Shown: piece after piece, positions 21,562 to 31,794 of the stretch | Layout: each line of letters opens with the position of its first letter | How positions within the stretch are numbered: position 1 is the first letter of the stretch | NCBI GenBank assembly: GCA_031769625.1 | Contig: JAUIMM010000135.1 | Span: 4,220,001-4,284,000 of the forward strand | Direction of reading: 5' to 3' | Source: Taudactylus pleione | Lineage: Eukaryota > Chordata > Amphibia > Anura > Myobatrachidae | DNA: 64,000 bases | Program-made: the position numbers and the translations under genes | The notes under the pieces: generated by a model | The model's input: only the letters and a program-made list of their open reading frames with translations | Told to the model about the DNA's origin: nothing | The model's database searches: none

Positions 21562-23181
21562 TCACTGTTGGATGTAAGATACTATTAGTGGCCGTATTTT
21601 TATGAAAATGTCCGTAGAAATCCGACCATCCACTTCTATCTTGATCTTTAAGTACAGGAAATTCACAGTTTCTGGGCTAATATCACCTGAATGTTTTAGG
21701 TTAAAATTGTGTTTCAAAATCATTCTAAACTCTTCAAGGAGATCCTTGGTACCCTCCCAAAGTATTAGTACGTCATCTATGTACCTTAGGTACAGAAGGA
21801 TGCAGTCAGTGTATTTTTCATATTGCTCTTTAAAAACATGTTCTTTCTCCCACCACCCCAGGTAGAGGTTGGCATAGGTGGGGGCACACACTGTCCCCAT
21901 TGCCGTCCCTCTAACCTGGAGGTAGAATGTCTCATCACATGTAAAATAGTTTTTGGTTAATATAAATTCTAATAGTGAGAGCAAAAAGGAGTTTGTTTCG
22001 TGGTATCTACCCATGTCCAGGAAATATTTGACTGCCTGGATTCCTCTGATGTGATTGATGTTAGTATACAGACTCTCTACATCATATGTTGCCAATAGAG
22101 TCCCGGGGTTAACTACTAGATCTTGTAATTTGTTGAGGACATCCTTTGTATCCCTTACGTATGAGGGTAATGTAAGTACAAAGTGACGTAAAATTTGATC
22201 CACATATATACTTGCCTTTTCTGTTAAGCTGCCCACACCGGAGACTGTAGGTCTTCCTGGTGGGGTAGTGTAATTTTTATGAATTTTAGGAAGCAAATAT
22301 AATGTGTGAACTTTGGGATTATATGTTTTAAGAAAATCCAGATCTTTTTTGTTGATCACACCATCTGTGTGCGCTTTAGTAATCAGTTTGGTATACATTA
22401 CTTGAAACTCCACAGTGTTATTGAATGTCAATATTTTATAGCAGTGTCGGTCTCCCAGTTGATTTTGTAATACTTGAAGATACTTTGTACGGGGCCAAAG
22501 AACAATATTGCCCCCTTTATCGGAGGGCTTAACAATTGTGTGTTTCCACTGTGATATTTGTTGTAAAGCAAATCTTTCATTGTCAGACAGATTATTTCCT
22601 TGAGGTTTGGATGGTTTTGTAAAGAGAGTATCTAAGTCTCTGGACACTAAGTCCTGAAAGACCTTGACTGGGGGACATATTTTATAGTCCGGGAAGAAAG
22701 ATGATTTAGGTTTCATTTTGGAGGCATCAAATGGTATTAGCTTTTGTTGGTCAATGTCTTCACTCTCCATTTCCAAATCTTCCAATATTTGTAGGATTTG
22801 ATTATCCTCCATTAATAAAGTAGGGTTAGGTTCAGAATTTGGAGTTTGTAAGATATTATTCTTTTGAGTATAGAAGATTTTTTTTAGAAGAATCTTTCTC
22901 GTGAAGAGATGAAGATCTTTTTGAAACTCAAACCTATTTGGTTTTTGTATGGGAGAAAAGGATAATCCCTTGCTCAATAGGGTGATTTCGTCATTGGTGA
23001 TTATTTTATTTGTAAAATTAGTAATCCTGAGTTGGTCATTGTTTATTTCCTGTATTTGTGAAATTCTCTTGGATCTTCCCTCCATCCACGTGTCTCTCTC
23101 TTTCTTCTTACTCCTCCTCCCCTTGCACCTTCTGATCTTTGGTTTTCCATCCTTAAACCTGTTCTGATATCTTTCTGCCAT
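21562..23181 (-). CDS. PLE-1 reverse transcriptase (ORF2), truncated by frameshift
   Basis: A 539-codon open frame encodes the Penelope-type reverse transcriptase, related to telomerase RT. Visible motifs in order: KPSDKGGNIVLWPRTKYL (about residues 213-230), the PLE-typical LLPKIHKN (about 296), RPTVSGVGSLTEK, motif A TYDVESLYTNI with the catalytic Asp, motif B RGTAMGTVCAPTYANLYLG, and motif C YLRYIDDVLIL with both Asp. The thumb region ends in a frameshifted tail. The N-terminus overlaps the end of ORF1 in another frame. I take the ATG at 23181 as the nominal start, but MEGRSKRISQ, conserved in PLE-2 at 27757, is an equally good candidate. All catalytic residues are intact, but the endonuclease is out of frame. 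Confidence 0.88.
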   Translation of the reverse strand: MAERYQNRFKDGKPKIRRCKGRRSKKKERDTWMEGRSKRISQIQEINNDQLRITNFTNKIITNDEITLLSKGLSFSPIQKPNRFEFQKDLHLFTRKILLKKIFYTQKNNILQTPNSEPNPTLLMEDNQILQILEDLEMESEDIDQQKLIPFDASKMKPKSSFFPDYKICPPVKVFQDLVSRDLDTLFTKPSKPQGNNLSDNERFALQQISQWKHTIVKPSDKGGNIVLWPRTKYLQVLQNQLGDRHCYKILTFNNTVEFQVMYTKLITKAHTDGVINKKDLDFLKTYNPKVHTLYLLPKIHKNYTTPPGRPTVSGVGSLTEKASIYVDQILRHFVLTLPSYVRDTKDVLNKLQDLVVNPGTLLATYDVESLYTNINHIRGIQAVKYFLDMGRYHETNSFLLSLLEFILTKNYFTCDETFYLQVRGTAMGTVCAPTYANLYLGWWEKEHVFKEQYEKYTDCILLYLRYIDDVLILWEGTKDLLEEFRMILKHNFNLKHSGDISPETVNFLYLKIKIEVDGRISTDIFIKIRPLIVSYIQQ

Positions 23182-23856
23182 CTAAAAAAACCTTGCTTAT
23201 TCCAGTCTTTTCCAAGTAGTTTTGAGGATCCTTCCCCCTCTGAGGATTCTGCTTCAGAGGTTGTGTAATGGGTTGGATTGGGTTTCTATTCACATTGTGC
23301 ATAATTCCTCCATCTATATACCTTGTCTTCTGCAAAATCTTGCTTGTCTCTATGGAATTTACGACGTTTCCTGTCAATAATACCCTGCTCAAAGTCATCT
23401 CTTTCTTGTATTTATTATATAAAATTTGAAATTCTTAAATTTAAAAGACTCATACTTCTTTAACTTTTCACTCAAAGTGGAAATGTCATTGGCATATTGA
23501 TTTAGTAGAATCTCATCATGTTTAATTAGTATTTTAATTAGGTCTTTAGAGCATTGAGTTAATGTCCTCTCCCATTCTTTTCTAAGATCTTCATTAGCCA
23601 GCTCAAAAGTGGGGAAGATTTTGGGTCTAAGCCCTCTTGGTGTAATGTCATTCTTGACATAATTATTAAATGTTGTTCTATTCCACCAAGTTTTGCTTTG
23701 TTTAATGAGAGTCTGTTTAAGTTGGTATAAATCATCCAACCAATTACCACTATTTGAGTCATGTGTGTTTGCTTCATTATCAAAAATTTGATCTTGATTC
23801 ATCATGAGTTTTTCACGTCTGTCATCCGGATCTTTACTTAGATTAAATGCAGCCAT
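23043..23856 (-). pseudogene. PLE-1 ORF1 (N-terminal protein), frameshifted
   Basis: ORF1 starts at MAAFNLSKDPDDRREKLMMN (23856). It encodes a charged, helical, coiled-coil-like protein (DISTLSEKLKKYES) with no recognised enzymatic motif. Compared with PLE-2, a 4-nt deletion near 23393-23400 shifts the frame. The conserved continuation then runs in a second frame to a stop at 23043-23045. The last part overlaps the beginning of the RT frame, as it does in PLE-2. Its role may be RNA binding or nucleoprotein formation, which is inference only. Confidence 0.7.
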
Positions 23857-23887
23857 ATTGGATAGAGATGATCAATTGAGCAATTAA

Positions 23888-24465
23888 TATCAGGAACTGG
23901 ATACATGTTCCCATGTGACAATATTCCATGAATACAAATATGTGGCTCCTATAGAGGATGCTGTTAAAGCTGTAGCATCTACTAGATCAACCGTTTTCTT
24001 ATTCAACAACTAATGTGGTGTAATGGCATACCATAATCAATAGATGGCAGTATAACATCATTAATGGAATTTATATTTTGGTTTAGCTTCAATAAAGCAC
24101 ATTTAATTACAACTGCAGGCAGTAGATGCAGGGCTAATTGATTTTGATAACATTGTTAAGTATATGATTAATGACACTGGAGACAACAACATTTAATAGA
24201 ATTTTCACTCAGAAACATAACTTAAAGGGACACAGAGACAAATTAATTATTAATAATTTAATAATAATTGATGACACACGTTTGTTTCAATGTTTTTATT
24301 ATATTTTTTCTTGTAATTTTTCACTAATAAGGCAAAAAACTCTTTTTAATAACTTATCTAATAAAAGTTAAATTTTATATAAAATTATCTTCTATGTGCG
24401 CCAACAAAGAGACAATACTTTTCTCTTCTTGTAAATTCTTACTTATTGTCCTTGGCAGCACCCCC
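23888..24465 (-). repeat. PLE-1 right terminal repeat (complete terminus)
   Basis: Inverted partner of 8326-8898. On minus it begins GGGGGTGCTGCCAAGGACAA at 24465 and proceeds through TTGTTGGCGCACATAG and AACTTTTATTAG to about 30 bp before the ORF1 start codon. The same outer motif, with variation, is found at 32347, 45938, 58335 and 61003. Confidence 0.8.
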
Positions 24466-24679
24466 ACAGAATGATTTCATATGTACTACAAATTGTCTAA
24501 TCGGGGCTACTGTATAAGTATATATATTTCTCTTAACCTAAACCTAGTGCAGAAGTTTTTCTCCAGCCCCCTACTCCCAGTTTAATAATCTATCTAGTAC
24601 TGGGTTTACCAGTTTTTCTTATTACTTCTAGCACACGAATACTTTAACTTTACTTAATAATTTGAATATATTATTACAG
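24466..24679. other. Short unassigned spacer
   Basis: No feature was recognised between the PLE-1 terminus and the start of the neighbouring PLE-4 3' region. Confidence 0.4.
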
Positions 24680-26369
24680 TAAAATAAAACCAAGGGCGCT
24701 AATCTATTACTCCAATAAAACTGCTGCTCTCAAAAAAGGTGTTGTGCCCTTACATAACACAATGTAAAAACAAAATGAGGCTAGAGACCTCAAAAACAGA
24801 GAGCGCTGTTCAATTGAGTGAGATTAAATTAATATATTTAAATAATGACATAAAAAACCTAATTCATATAACAACATACATATTGCCGGTACAATGAATA
24901 CATAAAAATTAATGTGACATTACTCACTAATAAAAACAATAACCATAAAAGTGAAGGAATTAATTATTCCAATATTATGGACATATAGATGGGTCATTAA
25001 CCTAATAGCAACCAAGAAAAGCAGTGTCCCAATCGACACCTTTAATAATCCACACTTAGGTAAGTGATGTTTGTTGAAACCCACACTTGGTAATATTCCT
25101 TCTGGAACTGGTTAGTATCCCTCAAACAGAGTAGCAAAGTAGCTTTGATAGCAAACAATTAGTGAGTTAGTCTTGTCCAGAAAGCAAATTGTTGTATCAT
25201 GCAGTTCATATTTCTCTAGATGGTTAGTGCTGCTTTGAAATGGTTAATAAGCGCTTATATGTTAGTATTGAGCTCATGCATGTTAGAATAAGCAGCTATT
25301 GGTAATCCAATTTAATTCAACACATACATATAATTATGCTGCTGTTTGGGTATAGCTTCCACAAATGTAATCCCTTTTCCCAGGTAAGCACAATAGCGCT
25401 ATGACAATTGTCAATATGGTTTTTACCACTTCCACTGTCAAGGTACCATGTATAACACGTTTCTCCGCCTAGTGTGCACCATCAACGGCTTCATCAGACA
25501 CTCGATAGGTACCTCTGAACTCTTATTTATACCCCGTTCCGTCTGCTCGTTCATACGGAGCTTGCACATGCGCTCTATGCGTCATGCGTTCCAAGCCTCT
25601 CTATGGATGTACTCTATTTATAGAGTGCAGCGGCCATCTTTGGAATCTTGTTCATCGGCCAGTTTGGCGCATGCGTATTTACATGCCATGTGTTTCTAGC
25701 CTCTCTTTGGGGTTTCTCTGTTTATAGAGTACAGCGGCCATCTTTAATATATTCAAAAACTTATCCGGCGTCCATTTTTTTATCTTATCCCATGCCTCGT
25801 TGTAGGGTTTCTCAGTTACCATGGTTATATGTACATATCTTATAACGTACAAATCGTACTTTAATTTTTTTTTTAATTTATTTTTGTTTTTGTTAGTAAT
25901 CATTCCAATTTTGTTACATATATCCTTTTTTAATGAATTCTTTATTCTTATTTCTCTATAAAACCATAAAATAACCTAATAAATTATACTACATAATCAT
26001 TCTACTAATAAATATAAATGATAATCCATAGAAATATTAATAATGTAAAAATTACAATATTTAATAAGTAAAATAACACTTAAACACTAAAAAATCTCAA
26101 TAATATACTGTCACCAGCTATTATAACTTAAAGTTATCTATAACAGAAAGAGTGAAAAAAAGGCTATTACTTAGTATGAGTACACATATTTTCTGATTCC
26201 CATATCAGGCTTATAGTTTTGTATTTCATATCCTACTTTATTTATCAATTAATTAGACAATTGGTACTAATATCAGACTCTTTAAATCTTCTTCGATTAA
26301 CTATGTAGGAGGGAGTATCTAAACACCATTCAATTTGATAGTATTGTTTAGTCCTTGTGGGACCATTGT
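24680..26369 (-). mobile_element. PLE-4 3' non-coding region
   Basis: AT-rich DNA downstream (on minus) of a GIY-YIG remnant. It holds a ribozyme-like motif at 25455-25505 and a direct duplication of a TCTTTATAGAGTGCAGCGGCCATCTTT-like block (near 25610 and 25720). Its outer end near 24690 carries GGGCGC and GAGCGCT motifs. The arrangement endonuclease, ribozyme-like motif, terminal repeat matches the other PLEs here. Its family differs from PLE-1. Confidence 0.6.
25455..25505 (-). ncRNA. Hammerhead-like motif, PLE-4
   Basis: On minus the segment has an exact CTGATGA box (25497-25491), a short GCC/GGC stem candidate, and GAGAAACGTG (from about 25465). This is the box order of hammerhead ribozymes, as reported for PLEs. 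CGTG...CATG could form helix III with GUA as the cleavage triplet. I could not find a convincing helix I partner, so activity is doubtful. Confidence 0.4.
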
Positions 26370-26960
26370 TTAGAGCCTAAATATCCAATAAGCCTCCCTC
26401 CTACATAGTTTTGAAAATCTATCACCCCCTCTTGTGGTAATCTGAATTTGTCCAATAGCTTTGATTTTAATTAATTCCAAGTCCGCCATTGTGCAGTCTG
26501 CAATATGTTTATATAGGGTGTTATTCTTAGCCTTTTTCAGAATATTCCTCTGATGTTCCATATATCTAATATTCATAGTTCTCATAGTCCTCCCTACATA
26601 TTGCAGACCGCAGCCAAATTGTAGGATATATATTAAAAACGTAGATTTACAGTTCATAAAGGAGGTTATCTTGAAACAGATGAAACAAAGTCAACTACTT
26701 TTTTCTCTGAATGTTTACATGTATTGCAATTGATTCTCCTACACCTATGAAAACCATTTGGGGTTTGGGGCAACCATAAATTACTACTTTCCTTATTTTT
26801 AGATCTCTTAGTTTTAAATAAACTAGGTGCTAGTTTTTGTTTCAAATTAACATTGTCGCTTAGTTCTAGTTTAAGTAGAGGAAATTTTTATTTAATAATT
26901 TGTCTAATCTTATGTGATTCTGAATTAAATCTCATCACAAAGTTAGTAGATATAATATTA
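26370..26960 (-). pseudogene. PLE-4 GIY-YIG endonuclease remnant
   Basis: This is the C-terminal end of a different Penelope-like ORF. On minus it has a linker with cysteines (NGFHRCRRINCNTCKHSEKK) and then, in a 95-codon frame, STFLIYILQFGCGLQYVGRT. Here the YIG tyrosine-containing element appears as YVG and the GIY position as LIY. NIRYMEHQRNI follows, and then a tail with ITTRGGDRFSKLCRREAYWIF. The RT domain is missing because PLE-2 begins at 26967. Frame breaks lie between linker and endonuclease. Confidence 0.75.
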
Positions 26961-26989
26961 ACTGCTCGATTGATCATCTCTATCCAATA

Positions 26990-27799
26990 TGGCTGCATTT
27001 AATCTAAGTAAAAATCTGGATGACAGACGTGAAAAACTCATGATGAATCAAGATCACATTTGTGATAATGAAGCAAACACACATGACTCAAATAGTGGTA
27101 ATTGGTTGGATGATTTATACCAACTTAAACAGACTCGTTAAACAAAGCAAAACTTGGTGGAATAGAACAACATTTAATAATTACGTCAAGAACGACATTA
27201 CACCAAGAGGGCTTAGACCCAAAATCTTCCCCACTTTTGAGCTTGCTAATGAAGATCTTAGAAAAGAATGGGAGAGAACATTAACACAATGTTCTAAAGA
27301 CCTAATTAAAATACTAATTAAACATGATGAGATTCTACTAAATCAATATGCCAATGACATTTCCACTCTGAGTGAAAAATTAAAGAAGTATGAGTCCTTA
27401 GACAAATTAAAAATTTTATATAATAAATACAAGAAAGAGATAGATGACTTTGAGCAGGGTATTATTGACAGGAAACGTCATAAATTCCATAGAGACAAGC
27501 AAGATTTTGCAGAATACAAGGTATATAGATGGAGGAATTACGCACAACGTCAAAAGAAACCCAATCCAACCCATTACACAACCTCTGAAGCAGAATCCTC
27601 AGAGGGGGAAGGATCCTCAAATCTACTTGGAAAAGACTGGAATAAGCAAGGTTATTTAGATGGCAGTCTGAAAGACATCAGAACAGGTTTAGGGATGGAA
27701 AACCAAAGATCAGAAGGGGCAAGGAGAGGAGTAAGAAGAAAGAGAGAGACACGTGGATGGAGGGAAGATCCAAGAGAATTTCACAAATACAGGAAATAA
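26990..27799 (+). pseudogene. PLE-2 ORF1
   Basis: Starts MAAFNLSKNLDDRREKLMMN at 26990. A small indel near 27135 breaks the frame. From 27140 it is open to the stop at 27797-27799 (..EFHKYRK). It contains a Lys/Glu-rich segment likely to form a coiled coil (LSEKLKKYESLDKLKILYNK) and an Arg-rich C-terminus (RRGVRRKRETRGWR). The last 154 nt overlap the open RT frame, which is open from 27646 in the -1 phase. Function is unknown. Confidence 0.7.
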
Positions 27800-28691
27800 A
27801 CAATGACCAACTCAGGATTATTAATCTTACCAATAAAATCCTCACCAATGACCAAATCACCCTATTGAGCAAGGGATTATGCTTTTCTCCCACACAAAAC
27901 CAAATAGGTTTGAGTGTCAAAAGATCTTCATCTCTACATGAGAAAGATTCTTCTAAAAATATTCTTCTGTATGCAACAGAATAATATCTTACAAACTCCA
28001 AATTATGCACCTAACCCTACTTTATCAATGGAGGATAATCAAATCCTACAAATATTGGAAGATTTAGAGATGGAGAGTGAAGACATTGACTGGCAAAAGC
28101 TAATACCATTTGATGCCTCCAAAATTAAACCTAAATCAACTTTCTTCCCAGACTATAAAATATGTCCCCCAGTCAAGGTCTTTCAGGACTTAGTGTCCAG
28201 AGACTTAGATACTCTCTTTACAAAACCATCCAAACCTCAAGGAAATAATCTGTCTGACAATGAAAGATTTGCTTTACAACAAATATCACAGTGGAAAGAC
28301 ACAATTATTAAGCCCTCTGATAAAGGGGGCAATATTGTTCTTTGGCCCCGTACAATGTATCTTGAAGAATTACAAAAACAACTGGGAGACCGACAGTGCT
28401 ATAAAATATTGACATTCAATCCCACTGTGGAGTTTCAAGTAATGTATACCAAACCGATTACTAAAGCACACACAGATGGTGTGATCAACAACAAATATCT
28501 GGATTTTCTTAAAACATAATCCCAAAGTTCCCACATTATATTTGCTTCCTAAAATTCATAAAAATGACACTACCCCACCAGGAAGACCTATAGTCTCCAG
28601 TGTGGGCAGCTTAACAGAAAAGGCAAGTATATATGTGGAGTAATTTTTACGTCACTTTGTACTTACATTACCCTCGTACATATGGGATACG
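27646..28691 (+). pseudogene. PLE-2 RT N-terminal part, frameshifted
   Basis: This is the upstream portion of the RT ORF, split between frames. MEGRSKRISQIQEINN begins at 27757 and switches frame near 27910-27980. It runs as 201 codons to 28519 (DNERFALQQISQWKD, KPSDKGGNIVLWPRTMYLEE). A 2-nt deletion relative to PLE-1 at about 28520 then breaks it again, before the VPTLYLLPKIHKN segment and RPIVSSVGSLTEK. A stop codon (GAG TAA) near 28640 lies before the next open part. Confidence 0.8.
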
Positions 28692-29945
28692 ATGAATGTC
28701 CTCAACAAATTACAAGATCTAGTAGTTAACCCCGGGACTCTATTGGCAACATATGATGTAGAGTGTTTGTATACCAGCATCAATCACATCAGAGGAATCC
28801 AGGCAGTCAAATATTTCCTGGACATGGGTAGATACCACGAAACAAACTCCATTTTGCTCTCACTATTAGAATTTATATTAACCAAAAACTATTTTACATG
28901 TGATGAGACATTCTACCTCCAGGTTAGTGGGATGGTAATGGGGACAGTGTGTGCCCCCACCTATGCTAACCTCTACCTGGGGTGGTGGGAGAAAGAACAT
29001 GTTTTTAAAGAGGAATATGAAAAATACACTGACTGCATCCTTCTGTACCTAAGGTACATAGATGACGTACTAATACTTTGGGAGGGTACCAAGGATCTCC
29101 TTGAAGAGTTTAGAATGATTTTGAACAACAACAATTTTAACCTAAAACTTTCAGGTGATATTAGCCCAGAAACTGTGAATTTCCTGGACTTAACGATCAA
29201 GATAGAAGTGGATGGTCGGATTTCTACGGACATTTTTCGTAAAAAAATGGCCACTAATAGTATCTTACATTCCAACAGTGCGCATCTACCATCCACTATT
29301 AAAACAATTTCCAAAGGAGAATTATTGCGTACAAAGCGTAATTGTTCAGATGATATGACTTATCAGGAAAGAGAACAGCAATTGTGTACAAGACTCAAAC
29401 AGAGGGGATATAGTAACAGGATCAATAAGAATGCCAAACATAATGTCAAAAAATACACAAGAGATTCCTTATTAATTCCCAAAACCAAAACATTTAAGGA
29501 AGAAACGGTAAGATTTATTGGGACTTTTAATAGTAAATGGCGGGAGATTAATGTCATTTTACAAAAGCACTGGTCGGTCTTACAGATGGACCACAACCTG
29601 AGGAGTATTCTTCCCACAAATGTACAAACAGGATGGAAATGCTCGCCAAATCTGAAAGATCGCTTGGTACAAAGCCATCTATCTTCTATGAAAAAATCAT
29701 GTTACCCTGTCAAGGGCTCCTATAGCTGTAAGCAATGTAAAGCTTGCCAATTTATGATCTCCAGAAGACATTTTGAAGATCATTATAACAAAAAATGGAC
29801 TACTGACAGTTACATTCACTATAATACAGCTGGTGTGGTCTACCAATTAGAGTGCACATGTGGGCTATGTTATATTGGTAAAACCAAGAGACCATTAAAA
29901 GTGAGATTGATAGAACATATAGGCAGCATAAGAAATGCTAAATGA
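28692..29945 (+). CDS. PLE-2 RT catalytic core fused to GIY-YIG endonuclease
   Basis: A 417-codon open frame carries the second half of RT and the start of the endonuclease without interruption. Motif A is TYDVECLYTSI, motif B SGMVMGTVCAPTYANLYLG, and motif C YLRYIDDVLIL. The linker has SCKQCKACQFMISRRHF, and the endonuclease core is VVYQLECTCGLCYIGKTK, then VRLIEHIGSIRN. A stop follows NAK at 29943-29945. The tail continues out of frame to about 30165 (RGGDIDREL, RMIFLMNSLHPF). It shows that RT and endonuclease form one polypeptide in this family. It could not yield a full protein as it stands. Confidence 0.88.
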   Translation: MNVLNKLQDLVVNPGTLLATYDVECLYTSINHIRGIQAVKYFLDMGRYHETNSILLSLLEFILTKNYFTCDETFYLQVSGMVMGTVCAPTYANLYLGWWEKEHVFKEEYEKYTDCILLYLRYIDDVLILWEGTKDLLEEFRMILNNNNFNLKLSGDISPETVNFLDLTIKIEVDGRISTDIFRKKMATNSILHSNSAHLPSTIKTISKGELLRTKRNCSDDMTYQEREQQLCTRLKQRGYSNRINKNAKHNVKKYTRDSLLIPKTKTFKEETVRFIGTFNSKWREINVILQKHWSVLQMDHNLRSILPTNVQTGWKCSPNLKDRLVQSHLSSMKKSCYPVKGSYSCKQCKACQFMISRRHFEDHYNKKWTTDSYIHYNTAGVVYQLECTCGLCYIGKTKRPLKVRLIEHIGSIRNAK

Positions 29946-30165
29946 GATAAGGCCAGATTCAAACCATTAACATCAGTAGCTAATCACTTTTTACAATGCC
30001 ATGACGGTAATCCCAAAGATCTCAAAGCGTTTGGTATGAAACAAATACAATTAGATATCAGAGGTGGAGACATTGACAGGGAATTACTCAAATTTGAAAC
30101 AAGAATGATCTTCTTGATGAACAGTCTGCATCCTTTTCGATTAAATGAGAGTATCAGTTATATAG

Positions 30166-31775
30166 ATTGCGTTGAAGAGTCTCTGAGGAGCTTGCCAACA
30201 GCAAAAGATTGTTCCAGTATGGGAGCAGTTTGATCCCTTCATGATGAAGTGAGGCCACCATGACTGCCATGATCTTGGTAAAAACCCAAGGGGCTGTTGA
30301 GAGGCCAAACGGTAGAGCCCAAAATTGGTAATGTTGCTGTAGTATAGCAAACTAGAGATATTGTTGATGAGAAGGCCCTATAGGTACATGTAGGTAAGCG
30401 TCCTGAATGCCCAGGGAAACCATGAAATATCCACTCTCCATAGCTAGGATAATAGAATGGAGAGTTTCCATACAAAACTTGGGCACCCTGATAAACTTGC
30501 TTAGAGATCTGAGATTGAGGATAGGCCGATAAGACCCATTGGACTTCTGAACTAAGAATAGGGTAGAATAACAGCCCTTGCCCCATTGTGAGGAGGGGAC
30601 CCAAATTATTACTCATGAATTCAGTAAGGACTGAATGGCTTTGTGGAGTAGCAGGGCCTTGGTTGAGTCTGATGGAGGTCCTGTGCAAAGTAACTGTTGG
30701 GGCGGTTGCCTCAGGAAGGAGAGGGCATATCCGTGGGAGACCACTTCTGTTACCCAGGCATCTGATGTGGTCTGATGCGAAACCTGGGTGCATTGTAGAA
30801 GTCGGTCTCCCACCCTGGGAGCCCCCAGGGAGAGGCACGCCTCGACAGGCTGCAGGCTTGTGCGTAAACTTGGCTGGTGGACGTCTAGTAGCCCATGCCT
30901 GTTTGGCCCTAGGCTTGGAGGCCTTGGCTGATGTCTGGTGCCATGAAAAAGACTGACATTTGGTTTTTCCTTGAGTGCAAAAGGACCGAAAGGTTGACGT
31001 CTGAGGCTTTGTATTATATGCAGAGGGCAGGAACGCCATCTTGTTAGTCACAAAGGTAGTCACAATTTTATCTAGCTCTGGACCAAATAGGATGTCCCTC
31101 AAATAGGGAAGAGACTCCAGAGCCCGTTTTGAATCTGAATTTGCTTTCCAGGAATGGAACCATATGATACGACAGGTCACTACTGAAGTAGCAGATATCC
31201 TGGAGGCCAGGAGAGCAGTATCCATAGCTGCCTCACTTAAGTAGGAGGCTGCATCCCTAATGTGAGATACATAGGAGAATTGTTCCCCATGAAGCATCAG
31301 AGGGAAGTGTTTCTTCTAGAGCCTCTGCCCAACTCTCAATGGCTTTCGCCACCCAGGCCGTAGCCCTAGCAGGACGAGTAATAGCTCCTGTAAGAGTGTA
31401 AATAAATTTATGACAAGTTTCTATATGTCTATCTGTAGACTCCTTCAAGTTGGTAGAAGAGTGAATGGGTAATGTGGCATTTTTAACTAAACGAGTTACA
31501 TGAGAATTCACTGCTGGGGGAACTTCCCATTTAGTGCAATTAATAGCTAGAAGAGGGTAAAAGGAACTGAATAATTTTGGGATTTGAAACCTTTTACCGG
31601 GTATGATCCATGCTTCACTCATGTGATCAGATAGCTGGTCTGATTGAGGAAATTCTGGTAAAACTACCTTTTGTCATTTAAAAAGTGCATTCTTTTTCTT
31701 AGGAGCGGGTTCATCCTCTTTAGTTTGTAAAATGGATTTTTTCAGCTCTAACAAGAGCAGGTATATCTAGCTTAC
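30166..31775 (-). pseudogene. DIRS gag C-terminal region and RT N-terminal region
   Basis: This minus-strand copy begins at KLDIPALVRAE (31775). It runs through SEAWIIPGKRFQIPKLFSSF and a helical capsid-like region (ARATAWVAKAIESWAEALEE; LASRISATSVVTCRIIWF) to a Ser/Pro/Arg-rich gag end. Near 30600-30165 it enters the DIRS reverse transcriptase in shifted frames: KSNGSYRPILNLRSLSKFI, YFMVSLGIQDAYLHVPI (motif A Asp present), FWALPFGLSTAPWVFTK, and YWNNLLL where YLDDLLL is expected. Both catalytic Asp of that box are lost. The RT ends at the PLE-2 junction, so RNase H is missing. It is a dead fragment. Confidence 0.82.
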
Positions 31776-31794
31776 AGGGTGTGCTACTCAAAAC

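Larger units (their letters stand above)
8326..24465 (-). mobile_element. Penelope-like element PLE-1 with nested insertions
   Basis: A Penelope-like retroelement (RT plus GIY-YIG endonuclease) encoded on minus. Its outer ends are inverted copies of one terminal repeat: 8326-8898 (plus sense) and 23888-24438 (minus sense). The complete right terminus reads GGGGGTGCTGCC inward from 24465. Between the repeats, in minus order, come ORF1, RT, endonuclease, a 3' non-coding region and a ribozyme-like segment. Subtracting the 8,620-bp hAT (9244-17863) and the 805-bp hAT (18238-19042), plus their target duplications, gives about 6.7 kb of PLE. The left end directly abuts DIRS gag and lacks about 30 bp of the terminus. 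Inverted or tandem terminal repeats of this type (pLTRs) are known for PLEs. Confidence 0.8.
26967..30165 (+). mobile_element. Penelope-like element PLE-2 (truncated both ends)
   Basis: A second member of the PLE-1 family, on plus, head to head with PLE-1. It begins about 23 bp before the ORF1 start codon, so the terminal repeat is missing. It ends just after the endonuclease tail (NESISY), at the junction with DIRS DNA near 30165. Identity to PLE-1 is high by eye across ORF1 and RT. The 3' non-coding region and terminal repeats are absent. Confidence 0.8.

Noticed and set aside
27678..28010. 110-codon minus-strand frame and similar frames opposite PLE coding regions
   Set aside because: They appear in both PLE copies only because the coding strand is conserved; they have no independent motif.
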